A program made the translations under genes and the position numbers. A stretch of 64,000 bases of DNA, from assembly GCA_050262775.1 (NCBI GenBank), contig JBLNEO010000116.1, positions 7,094 through 71,093 on the forward strand, read 5' to 3'. Positions 49,198 through 56,337 of the stretch are shown one piece after another (position 1 is the first letter of the stretch; each line of letters starts with the position of its first letter). The notes beneath the pieces were generated by a model. That model ran no database searches, was not told the DNA's origin, and saw nothing but the letters and a program-made list of their open reading frames with translations. Source of the stretch: DATHTC01 sp050262775. Its GTDB lineage: Bacteria > Actinomycetota > Thermoleophilia > Gaiellales > Gaiellaceae.

Positions 49198-50217
49198 ATG
49201 CGCGACGGGTACTACTCCGACGCGTACTTCAACCACACGCGCGAGACGCTCCTGGCCGACGGACGCCGGCCGCAGGTGGTGATGCAGGTCTTCCAGAAGC
49301 GGTCGGCCTGGCTCGGCGGAATCGACGAGGCGATCGCGATCCTCAAGCTCTGCTCCCACGAGTGGGACGCGCTGACCGTGCGTGCCCTCTACGACGGCGA
49401 CCGGATCGAGCCGTGGGAGACCGTGATGACGATCGAGGGCGACTACACGCTGTTCGCGCACCTCGAGACGGTCTACCTGGGCGTGCTCGCGCGGCGGACG
49501 CTCGTGACGACGAACGTCGTCGAGGTGCTGCAGGCGGCGAGATCCAAGCCGGTGATCTTCATGCCCGCGCGTCACGACCACTGGCTCGTCCAGACGGGGG
49601 ACGGGTACGCGGCGTACCTCGCCGGCCAGGTGTGCGGCGCGCCGATCGGCGTCACGACGGACGAGCAGGCCTCCTGGTGGGGCGGCAAGGGCGTGGGGAC
49701 GGTGCCGCACTCGCTGATCGCGTCCTACGACGGCGACACGGTCCTCGCGGCACGGAAGTTCGCCGAGTGGGCGCCGGCGGACCTGAACGTGACCGTCCTC
49801 GTCGACTTCCGCAACACCTCGGTGGAGACCGCGCTCGAGGTCGCCCGCGCGCTCGGCCCCGCCCTCTGGGGCGTGCGCCTCGACACCTCCGAGAGCCTCG
49901 TCGACGCGTCGCTGTGGCACGAGCTCGGGGACTTCAGCCCGACGGGCGTGAACGAGCGCCTCGTCTGGAAGGTGCGCGAGGCGCTCGACGCAGAGGGGTT
50001 CGGCCACGTCCGGATCGTCGCGTCCGGCGGATTCACGAAGGAGAAGATCACGGCGTTCGAGGAGGCGGGCGTCCCGGTCGACGCGTACGGCGTCGGCTCC
50101 TCGCTGATCCGCGGCTCGAACGACTACACGGCCGACATCGTCGTGGCCGACGGCAGGCCCGCCGCGAAGGTCGGACGGCGCTTCCGGCCGAACGACCGGC
50201 TCGAGCTCGTGACGTAG
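49198..50217 (+). CDS. pncB: Nicotinate phosphoribosyltransferase
   Basis: Makes nicotinate mononucleotide in NAD salvage. At least 339 residues with RDGYYSDAYFNHTRETLL, FQKRSAWLGGIDEAIAILK, MPARHDHWLVQTGDGYAAYLAG, RLDTSESLVD and the phosphate-binding end IVASGGFTKEKITAFEEAGVPVDAYGVGSSL. Homology-like residues continue upstream in frame (LPPETFSLPVEK), but no ATG, GTG or TTG is available there; an ACG at 49150 is one possibility. So the true start is probably upstream of ATG 49198. It converges on a nicotinamidase-like gene, four bases apart. Confidence 0.88.
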   Translation: MRDGYYSDAYFNHTRETLLADGRRPQVVMQVFQKRSAWLGGIDEAIAILKLCSHEWDALTVRALYDGDRIEPWETVMTIEGDYTLFAHLETVYLGVLARRTLVTTNVVEVLQAARSKPVIFMPARHDHWLVQTGDGYAAYLAGQVCGAPIGVTTDEQASWWGGKGVGTVPHSLIASYDGDTVLAARKFAEWAPADLNVTVLVDFRNTSVETALEVARALGPALWGVRLDTSESLVDASLWHELGDFSPTGVNERLVWKVREALDAEGFGHVRIVASGGFTKEKITAFEEAGVPVDAYGVGSSLIRGSNDYTADIVVADGRPAAKVGRRFRPNDRLELVT

Positions 50218-50220
50218 CGG

Positions 50221-51249
50221 CTACGCCGCCGCCGAGAGCCGCAGGTCGGGCCACGTCGTGATCGGGTCGGTCGAGCGCACGACGTGCATCCCGGCCTCCG
50301 CGAAGCGGGCCACCGCGCGGTTCGCCTCGTCGGTGTAGTCGACGACGCCCGGGATCACGACCGGCGAGGTGCAGTCCTCGAGCAGGTACACCTTCCGCGC
50401 CAGCTCGCGCTCCTCGATGCCGGCCAGCAGGTCGTCGATCGTCCATGCGACGCAGTGGCTCTTGGCCTGTCCGGCCACGATCACGGCGTCGAACGAGAGC
50501 AGGAACTCGAGCAGCTCGTGGTTCTTCGCCGCGATCGGCTCGCCGTCGGGGCCCTCCGTCACCTCGGGGCCGAGCACGGAGTAGTGCTCCGTGAACGGGT
50601 TCCGGCCCTTCACCTCGAAGTGCGGCTGCGTCCGTCGCGCGAGCGCGTGGAAGAAGATCGCCTCCTCCACCGACGACACGAGCGCGTGCCCGATGCCGCC
50701 GAGCATCGCGTGGTACGGCCAGACGGTGAGCGCGTACTTCCCGCCGGACTCGAGCGCGCGCGTGTAGTGGCGCAGGTGCCGCCGGCCGTCCTCCTCGTCG
50801 ACGCCGAGGCTCTCGAGGACGAGCGGGTCGACCCGGTAGCGACCGGCCTCGACGTCGTCCGCCGACACGAGCGTGTACGGCTCGGGATGGCGGCCCTCCT
50901 CGTCGACGAGGTAGACCGCATGGAAGATCTGCATCGCCTGGTGGGTGTCCATCGTCGGCACGATCTGGCTGATCGTGTCGAGGTTCCGGTAGAGGAACTC
51001 GCACAGGCGGCGGTTGTCGTCGACCGCCCCCGTGCCCGATCGGCCGCCGACGAAGAGCTCGAAGCCCGGTGTGCAGAACGTGTTCTGGACGTCGACGGCC
51101 ATGAGGCAGAGGCGGAACGTGTCGTGCGCGGCCGGGCGGATCTCGTGGGCCGCCACCCACCGCTCCGCGTCGGCGGCGCGCTCCTCGTACGGGACCCGCC
51201 ACACCTCGCCGACGCGTGCCGGGTCGAAATGCGTGGGAACCGGCAGCAC
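50221..51249 (-). CDS. Isochorismatase-family cysteine hydrolase, nicotinamidase-like
   Basis: Likely deamidates nicotinamide to nicotinate, feeding the neighbouring phosphoribosyltransferase. Catalytic Asp in CLMAVDVQNTFCTPGFEL and Cys in VIVAGQAKSHCVAWTIDDLL are clear, with YLLEDCTSPVV following. At 342 residues it is much longer than usual nicotinamidases (about 200); about 80 extra N-terminal residues and a long middle insertion (DEEDGRRHLRHYTRALESGGKYALTVWPYH) are unexplained. GTG 51249 is leaderless-looking. The functional call rests partly on context. Confidence 0.8.
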   Translation of the reverse strand: MLPVPTHFDPARVGEVWRVPYEERAADAERWVAAHEIRPAAHDTFRLCLMAVDVQNTFCTPGFELFVGGRSGTGAVDDNRRLCEFLYRNLDTISQIVPTMDTHQAMQIFHAVYLVDEEGRHPEPYTLVSADDVEAGRYRVDPLVLESLGVDEEDGRRHLRHYTRALESGGKYALTVWPYHAMLGGIGHALVSSVEEAIFFHALARRTQPHFEVKGRNPFTEHYSVLGPEVTEGPDGEPIAAKNHELLEFLLSFDAVIVAGQAKSHCVAWTIDDLLAGIEERELARKVYLLEDCTSPVVIPGVVDYTDEANRAVARFAEAGMHVVRSTDPITTWPDLRLSAAA

Positions 51250-51255
51250 GGGATC

Positions 51256-51262
51256 TAGTCTA
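51256..51262. promoter_or_regulatory. Symmetric shared -10 element of the nicotinamidase-like and methyltransferase genes
   Basis: TAGTCTA reads TAGTCT on the plus strand (51256-51261) and TAGACT on the minus strand (51262-51257). Each hexamer ends seven bases before a GTG start (51269 plus, 51249 minus). The whole space between the two start codons is 19 bases, so both transcripts must be leaderless or nearly so. Confidence 0.6.
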
Positions 51263-51268
51263 GAGCCC

Positions 51269-51817
51269 GTGTTGCCGGAGCCGCCGCTCGTCGGCCGCGC
51301 GCTCGCGCTGGCGGCAGAGCTCGCGTTCGCGCACTCGTCCTCGCCCGAGGCGGGCCGCCTCCTGCACCTCCTCGCCGGCCAGCGGGGGCGCGAGCGCGTC
51401 GGCGAGATCGGGACGGGGACGGGTGTCGGCACCGCCTGGCTCGCCTCCGCGCTCGCGCCGGGCGTCCCGCTGTACACCGCGGAGGTGGTGCAGGAGCGGG
51501 CGCGCGCAGCCGCAGCGTTGTTCGCCGCCGACGACGCCGTGCACGTGCTCCAGGGTCGATGGCGCGAGGTTCTTCCCGAGCACGGGCCGTTCGACCTGCT
51601 GTTCTACGACGGCGGCCGCACGCAGCGTCCGGACGAGGAGGGCGAGGAGGTCGTGGCGCTGCTCTCACCGGGCGGCACCGTCGTGCTCGACGACCTCCAC
51701 GAGGCGCACGGCAGCGACCCCGTGCGCGGGTTCTGGCTCGGCCATCCACGACTCGTCGGCATGGAGATCGGGCTCGCGCCGGCGATGCGGGCGATCGTGT
51801 GCGTGCGCGTCCTTTAG
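51269..51817 (+). CDS. SAM-dependent O-methyltransferase-like protein
   Basis: A 182-residue class I methyltransferase. SAM motif I in VGEIGTGTGVGTAWLASAL (about 45-63), acidic motif II in LYTAEV, and LLFYDGG plus VVLDDLHEAHG in the position of the metal-binding Asp of COMT-type O-methyltransferases. Substrate unknown. It starts at GTG with the start codon at the predicted transcript end. The ftsH-like gene follows after 31 bases with its own -10-like hexamer. Confidence 0.8.
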   Translation: MLPEPPLVGRALALAAELAFAHSSSPEAGRLLHLLAGQRGRERVGEIGTGTGVGTAWLASALAPGVPLYTAEVVQERARAAAALFAADDAVHVLQGRWREVLPEHGPFDLLFYDGGRTQRPDEEGEEVVALLSPGGTVVLDDLHEAHGSDPVRGFWLGHPRLVGMEIGLAPAMRAIVCVRVL

Positions 51818-51837
51818 CCCGGAGCCGCCGCTGCCGA

Positions 51838-51843
51838 TAGCGT
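51838..51843 (+). promoter_or_regulatory. Putative -10 for the ftsH-like gene
   Basis: TAGCGT, five bases before ATG 51849 and 11 before the in-frame ATG 51855. Confidence 0.35.
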
Positions 51844-51848
51844 CCGGG

Positions 51849-53390
51849 ATGGGGATGGTGCCGCTCATGGACCTGACGTCGTTCGTCCAGGACTTCGTCG
51901 TCTTCTGGCTCCCGATCCTGTTCTTCATCCTGATGCTCGTGATCGTGTGGCTGCTGTTCCGCACGGTCGCGCTGATGCCGCGCGTGAAGCCGGCGCAGAT
52001 CGAGCCGAACTCCGACTCCTCGGTGACGTTCGAGGACGTGGCCGGCCTGGAGGAGGCCCGGGAGGAGCTGCAGGAGGTCGTCGAGTTCCTGCGGACGCCG
52101 AAGAAGTTCGAGCGCCTCGGCGCGCGGGTGCCGAAGGGGATCCTCCTCTACGGCCCGCCGGGAACAGGGAAGACGCTGCTCGCGAAGGCGGTCGCCAACG
52201 CCTCCGGCGCCTCGTTCTACGCGGCGAGCGCGTCCTCGTTCGTCGAGATGTTCGCCGGCCTCGGCGCGGCGCGGATCCGCCGGCTGTTCAAGGAGGCCCG
52301 CAAGAACGCCCCGTCGATCATCTTCATCGACGAACTCGACGCCGTCGGCACCGCGCGGACGGGCGGCGGCTTCAACCGCGAGCACGACCAGACGCTCAAC
52401 CAGCTGCTCGTGGAGCTCGACGGCTTCGACGCGCGCGAGCAGGTCGTGATCATGGGCGCCTCGAACCGGCTCCAGGATCTCGACCCGGCGCTGCTGCGCC
52501 CGGGCCGCTTCGACCGCCAGGTGCTCGTCTCGCCGCCCGACGTGAAGGCGCGCGAGGAGATCCTCCGCGTACACACGCGCGGCAAGCCGCTGGCCGCGGA
52601 CGTCGACCTCGGGGCGATCGCACGGCAGACCGTCGGGCTGACGGGCGCCGACCTCGCGAACGTCGCGAACGAGGCGGCGATCTTCGCGGGCCGCAACGAG
52701 CAGCAGTACGTGCACCAGCGCGACTTCGACGTCGCGCTGGAGCGGGTGGTCGCCGGACTCCAGCAGCGGAAGGTCGTGACCGAGAAGGAGAAGCGGATCC
52801 TCGCCTACCACGAGGCCGGGCACGCGCTGATGTCGTTCCTGATGGCCGACACGATGCCGGTGCAGAAGGTGACGATCGTCTCGCGCGGCCAGGCGCTCGG
52901 CTACACCTTCAACGTCCCGAGCGAGGACCGCTACCTCCACACGCGCGAGGAGCTGATCGACCAGTTGAAGATCTATCTCGCCGGACGCGCGGCCGAGCAG
53001 GTCGTGTTCGGCCGCGTCACGAACGGCGCCGCGAACGACCTCGAGCGCGCGACGGCGATCACGCGCTCGATGGTGTTCGAGTGGGGCATGGGCGAGGAGG
53101 TCACGTCGCGGACGATGCGCGCCGACAACTACGCCCTCTCCGAGGAGACGAAGCGGCTTCGCGACGTGGAGCAGGCACGGCTCACCGACGAGGCGTACGA
53201 GGCGGCGATCGCGCTGCTGCAGAAGCACCGGGCGACGCTCGATCGGCTCGCGGCGGCGCTGCTCGAGCACGAGACGCTCGTCCGCGAGGAGATCGAGCAG
53301 GTGATCGGCGACGTGGCCCCCGAGTCGCACGCCTCCGAGACCGTCGGCACGGTCCGCGTGCTGCCGACCTCGCCCGGCGGCGACGTCTGA
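51849..53390 (+). CDS. FtsH-like membrane AAA+ metalloprotease with a single TM helix
   Basis: ATP-dependent membrane protease of 513 residues. One TM helix (about 14-38) is followed directly by the AAA+ domain: FEDVAGLEEAREELQEVVEFL, Walker A YGPPGTGKT, pore-loop region FVEMFAGLGAARIRRLF, Walker B IIFIDELDAVG and second region of homology ALLRPGRFDRQV. The M41 domain has HEAGH and the third zinc ligand in NGAANDLERATAITR. The usual extracytoplasmic domain and second N-terminal TM of FtsH are missing, making it i-AAA-like in topology. A second ftsH may exist elsewhere. ATGs at 51855 and 51867 are alternative starts. Confidence 0.9.
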   Translation: MGMVPLMDLTSFVQDFVVFWLPILFFILMLVIVWLLFRTVALMPRVKPAQIEPNSDSSVTFEDVAGLEEAREELQEVVEFLRTPKKFERLGARVPKGILLYGPPGTGKTLLAKAVANASGASFYAASASSFVEMFAGLGAARIRRLFKEARKNAPSIIFIDELDAVGTARTGGGFNREHDQTLNQLLVELDGFDAREQVVIMGASNRLQDLDPALLRPGRFDRQVLVSPPDVKAREEILRVHTRGKPLAADVDLGAIARQTVGLTGADLANVANEAAIFAGRNEQQYVHQRDFDVALERVVAGLQQRKVVTEKEKRILAYHEAGHALMSFLMADTMPVQKVTIVSRGQALGYTFNVPSEDRYLHTREELIDQLKIYLAGRAAEQVVFGRVTNGAANDLERATAITRSMVFEWGMGEEVTSRTMRADNYALSEETKRLRDVEQARLTDEAYEAAIALLQKHRATLDRLAAALLEHETLVREEIEQVIGDVAPESHASETVGTVRVLPTSPGGDV

Positions 53391-53535
53391 CGGCCGGTCA
53401 GGCCGGGCGCGCGCCTCCCACCTCTCCACCCCCCACCCACCCACGGGGTAGCCGCAGTGTGTGCGTGGCGGGGGCCGTGTTCGTGCCGATTCCGTGCCGT
53501 GAGCGCACGCGCGCGATTGTGACTGCATCTGTGCC

Positions 53536-53564
53536 TTGACACGACATCACAATGATGTCATTAT
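53536..53564 (+). promoter_or_regulatory. Leaderless promoter with embedded operator before the ribbon-helix-helix gene
   Basis: TTGACA (53536-53541) and CATTAT (53559-53564) are 17 bases apart, the best sigma-70-type promoter in the window. The spacer holds a perfect palindrome GACATCA-CAA-TGATGTC (53543-53559). The ATG lies six bases after the -10, so the mRNA should be leaderless. The preceding 145 bases after ftsH hold a pyrimidine-rich run and no gene I can support. Confidence 0.75.
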
Positions 53565-53570
53565 CTGGTC

Positions 53571-54014
53571 ATGCAACTGTCAGTGCACGTCGACGCCGTC
53601 CAGTCCGACCTCGGCGCCGTGGCGGAGGCCGCGGGGCCCGAGCAGGCGGACGCGGCTCGCCGCATCGCCGCCGCCCTCGGCTCGTCGCTCCGGCTCCACC
53701 TGCTCGAGGCGGTCACGGAGGCGGCCCACGAGGTGTCGGCGCAGCTCCCCGCCGGACGCGTCGAGGTGCGCCTCGAGGCCGGCGATCCGGTCCTGTCCTT
53801 CCTCGAGGAGGCGCCGGCCCCGCCGGCGTTCGCCGCCGAGGACGCGTCCGCGCGGATCACGCTGCGGCTCCCCGAGGCGCTCAAGGCGAGCGTCGAGGCG
53901 GCCGCCGCGCGCGAGGGCGTCTCCGTCAACTCCTGGCTGGTGCAGGCACTGGCGCGGGCGGTCGAGTCGCGGCCGTCGCGCGGCAACCGCCTGACCGGCT
54001 TCGCCCGCAGCTAG
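53571..54014 (+). CDS. Ribbon-helix-helix protein (HicB/Arc-like C-terminus)
   Basis: A 147-residue protein. Residues 93-132 (ASARITLRLPEALKASVEAA ... VSVNSWLVQALARAVE) form a ribbon-helix-helix DNA-binding domain like those of HicB and Arc-type antitoxins. The N-terminal 90 residues (helical, then strands VEVRLEAGDPVL) are not a recognised toxin-binding domain. Promoter palindrome placement suggests it represses itself. No HicA-like toxin follows; instead a 39-residue ORF and a DUF4097 gene do, so a classical toxin-antitoxin pair is unlikely. Confidence 0.75.
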   Translation: MQLSVHVDAVQSDLGAVAEAAGPEQADAARRIAAALGSSLRLHLLEAVTEAAHEVSAQLPAGRVEVRLEAGDPVLSFLEEAPAPPAFAAEDASARITLRLPEALKASVEAAAAREGVSVNSWLVQALARAVESRPSRGNRLTGFARS

Positions 54015-54031
54015 ACGAGGAGGTCGCTGCC

Positions 54032-54151
54032 ATGACCACCGTCCATCTCCCCTTCGGGCACGTCTCCTGGCCCGAGCTCGAGCCGCTCTACGGCGACCGG
54101 CGCCCCGTTCGCCGCCCGCGCAGCGGGATCCGGAAGGGCGGCATCCGGTGA
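54032..54151 (+). CDS. 39-residue microprotein between the RHH and DUF4097 genes
   Basis: Starts at ATG 54032 with GAGGAGG at 54016-54022, a strong ribosome site nine bases away. The product TTVHLPFGHVSWPELEPLYG has a hydrophobic/aromatic first half and an Arg-rich second half (RRPVRRPRSGIRKGGIR). Its stop overlaps the GTG of the DUF4097 gene by four bases. I do not recognise it. The ribosome site, position and overlap argue that it is real and translated with the next gene. Confidence 0.6.
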   Translation: MTTVHLPFGHVSWPELEPLYGDRRPVRRPRSGIRKGGIR

Positions 54152-54936
54152 CCGAGCGCTTTCCGACTCCGTCGTGGATCGTCGTCGACCTGAAGATCCC
54201 GGCCGGCACGGTCGAGCTCGAGGCCGTCGAGACGATCGAGACCGAGGTCGAGGTCGAGGCGCTCAACGCACCGGCACGCGAGCGGCTCGACAAGCTCGTC
54301 GTCTCGCTCGAGGGCGATCACCTGCGCGTGGAGGCGCCGGAGAAGAACACGTGGGTCGATCGGACGCCCGAGTACGCGGTCCGCGTCCGCTGCCCCCTCG
54401 GCTCGAAGGTCAAGCTCCGCAGTGCCTCGACCGACCTCGCCGCACGTGGTCGTCTCGGGTCGCTCGAGGTGAAGACCGCCTCGGGCGACGTCGCGGCGGA
54501 GGACGTCGACGGGCCCGTGCGCGTCGACTCGGCGAGCGGCGACGTCCGTGTCCGCAGTGCCGGGGCAGACGTCGAGCTCCGGACCGCGTCGGGCGATCTC
54601 GAGGTCGCCCGGGCACACGGACGCGTGAAGGCGCAGAGCGTGTCGGGCGACGTGGAGGTCGGCGAGGCGGCGGCCGCCGTCGAGGTGCAGACCGTGTCGG
54701 GCGACCTGCGCGTCGAGCGCGTCGACCTCGGCCCGCTCAGCGTCAACGCCGTGTCGGGCGACGTCGACGTGGCGATCGCGCCGGGGGCGGCGGTCTGGCT
54801 CGATCTCCGCTCGCTGAGCGGTGAGATGCGCTCGGAGCTCGACGCCGGCGAGGCGCCGGGAGACGGCGAGCACGTGGTCGAGGTGCGCGGGAAGACCGTC
54901 AGCGGCGACGTCCGCATCCGGCGCGCCGTCGTGTGA
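54148..54936 (+). CDS. DUF4097 beta-strand repeat protein
   Basis: A 262-residue protein whose second half is a repetitive beta-solenoid: eight copies of an SGD-type turn (TASGDV, SASGDV, TASGDL, SVSGDV, TVSGDL, AVSGDV, SLSGEM, TVSGDV) spaced roughly 20 residues. This is the DUF4097 putative adhesin family. There is no signal peptide or TM segment, so it looks cytosolic, unlike classical adhesins. GTG start overlaps the microprotein stop. In other bacteria DUF4097 genes often neighbour regulators; here an RHH protein. Confidence 0.85.
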   Translation: MTERFPTPSWIVVDLKIPAGTVELEAVETIETEVEVEALNAPARERLDKLVVSLEGDHLRVEAPEKNTWVDRTPEYAVRVRCPLGSKVKLRSASTDLAARGRLGSLEVKTASGDVAAEDVDGPVRVDSASGDVRVRSAGADVELRTASGDLEVARAHGRVKAQSVSGDVEVGEAAAAVEVQTVSGDLRVERVDLGPLSVNAVSGDVDVAIAPGAAVWLDLRSLSGEMRSELDAGEAPGDGEHVVEVRGKTVSGDVRIRRAVV

Positions 54937-55057
54937 GGAGCCGCACCGAGATCGCGGACGTCGGCGGCACGGCGTCCGGGTCCGTCGGCTCCGTGTTCCG
55001 GGAGCCGGACGCGGCGTCGCGGGCGGTCCCCCGGGCGGCGTAGCTAGCATCGCGCCC

Positions 55058-55462
55058 GTGCAGGCGCGCGGCATCCATCACCTCGGCGTCGCGGTCGAGG
55101 ACCTCGACGCCGCGGTCGACACGTACGCGCGGCTCTTCGGTGCCGAGCTCGAGCATCGGGCGACGGTCGCGGCGCAGGGCGTCGAGGCCGCTGCGGTCAT
55201 CCTCGGCGACGGCCGCGTGGAGCTGCTCGCCGCGCTCGGCGAGGACACGCCCGTCGGCCGGTTCCTCGCGTCGCGCGGGCCGGGGATGCACCATGTCGCC
55301 TACGAGGTCGCCGACATCGACTCGGCGATCGCCGACCTCGCCGAGCGGGGTGCGGAGCTGATCGACACGGAGCCGCGCGAGGGGTTGTTCGGGCTGGAGG
55401 TCGCGTTCGTCCACCCCGACTCCGTCCACGGCGTTCTCTCGGAGGTGGTGTCGCGTGGTTAG
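55058..55462 (+). CDS. mce: Methylmalonyl-CoA epimerase
   Basis: Interconverts (R)- and (S)-methylmalonyl-CoA in propionate metabolism. The 134-residue vicinal-oxygen-chelate protein has ARGIHHLGVAVEDLDAAVDTYARLFG, GPGMHHVAYEVADIDSAIADL and LEVAFVHPDSVHGVLSEVV, giving the His and Glu metal ligands. No mutase subunits are in the window. GTG 55058 lies seven bases after TAGCAT (55045-55050), so probably leaderless. It overlaps the next small gene by eight bases. Confidence 0.88.
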   Translation: MQARGIHHLGVAVEDLDAAVDTYARLFGAELEHRATVAAQGVEAAAVILGDGRVELLAALGEDTPVGRFLASRGPGMHHVAYEVADIDSAIADLAERGAELIDTEPREGLFGLEVAFVHPDSVHGVLSEVVSRG

Positions 55463-55691
55463 CAACGCCGGGCCTGCCCGCGTGCGGGTCGAGGTCGGCT
55501 TCGACGGCGGGCAGGTGATGAACGCGCTCGTGACACTCGACAGCGCGGACGCGCTGGAGCGCGCGTTCTCCGCGTCGTCGGAGGCGGTCGTGACGCTCGA
55601 CGCCGAGGACGGCGCGTACCACGTCGCCCTCCGCCGCGTCGTCTACATCACGCGCTACGCCCGCGAGGGCCGCGTGGGGTTCGGGGCCTGA
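55455..55691 (+). CDS. Small hypothetical protein coupled to mce
   Basis: An unrecognised 78-residue protein (VRVEVGFDGGQVMNALVTLD ... VALRRVVYITRYAREGRVGFGA) that looks like a small mixed alpha/beta domain, with strands at both ends and a central helix. It starts at GTG inside the end of mce, suggesting translational coupling. Its size and pattern faintly recall actinobacterial DUF3107 proteins, but I would not assign it. Confidence 0.6.
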   Translation: MVSNAGPARVRVEVGFDGGQVMNALVTLDSADALERAFSASSEAVVTLDAEDGAYHVALRRVVYITRYAREGRVGFGA

Positions 55692-55731
55692 CGCGCGGTT
55701 AGGCGCGTGGGTCCGGGGGCATCGAAGAGCG

Positions 55732-56325
55732 ATGACGGAAGGGGCGACCACGCGGACGCCGTCGGTCTCGAACGAGGAGGTTCGGCGGCTCGTCGAGCGT
55801 GCGCAGGGAGGCGACCGCGAGGCGCTCGAGGAGCTCTACCTCCTCCACTTCGACCGCATCTACAGCTACCTGCACATGAGCGTCGGCAACCGGCACGACG
55901 CCGAGGACCTGACGACCCAGACGTTCCTGAAGATGCTCGAGTCGATCGGTCGGTTCCGCTGGCAGTCGGCGCCGTTCTCGGCCTGGCTGTTCCGGATCGC
56001 CCACAACCTCGCCATGGACCACTTCCGTTCCCGGCGTCGCTGGCAGCCGGAGGAGGAGGTGCCCGAGCCGCACGGGGTGGAGGAGCCCTCGGCCGAGGCG
56101 ATGGCGATGCGGACGATCGGCCGCGAGTCGATGCTCGCGATGATCGAGGACCTCTCGCCCGAGCAGCAACAGGTGCTCACGCTGAAGTTCGTCTTCAACT
56201 TCTCGAACGGCGAGGTGGCCACGATCCTCGAGAAGACCGAGGGGGCGATCAAGTCGCTCCAGCACCGCGCGCTCGTGTCGCTCCAGAAGCAGCTGGAGCG
56301 CGGCGAGTCCCCCGACACGACGTAG
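55732..56325 (+). CDS. ECF-type RNA polymerase sigma factor
   Basis: Sigma-70-family factor of 197 residues with regions 2 and 4 only. Region 2: LEELYLLHFDRIYSYLHM, DAEDLTTQTFLKMLESIGRFR and FSAWLFRIAHNLAMDHFRSRR. Region 4: LSPEQQQVLTLKFVFNFSNGEVATILEKTEGAIKSLQHRALVSLQ. Starts at ATG. No anti-sigma gene is adjacent; the next gene is a YchF-like GTPase. An anti-sigma-type kinase lies at 24.4 kb, but such kinases normally control sigma-B-type factors, so a link is not assumed. Confidence 0.92.
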   Translation: MTEGATTRTPSVSNEEVRRLVERAQGGDREALEELYLLHFDRIYSYLHMSVGNRHDAEDLTTQTFLKMLESIGRFRWQSAPFSAWLFRIAHNLAMDHFRSRRRWQPEEEVPEPHGVEEPSAEAMAMRTIGRESMLAMIEDLSPEQQQVLTLKFVFNFSNGEVATILEKTEGAIKSLQHRALVSLQKQLERGESPDTT

Positions 56326-56337
56326 CCTGCGTCCGTC

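Noticed and set aside
53391..53405. Hairpin CGGCC-GGTCA-GGCCG after ftsH as a terminator
   Set aside because: Only five base pairs and no T-run; such short repeats arise often by chance in this composition.
53571..54936. Classical HicAB toxin-antitoxin locus
   Set aside because: Only the RHH domain resembles HicB; there is no HicA-like double-stranded-RNA-binding toxin gene next to it.
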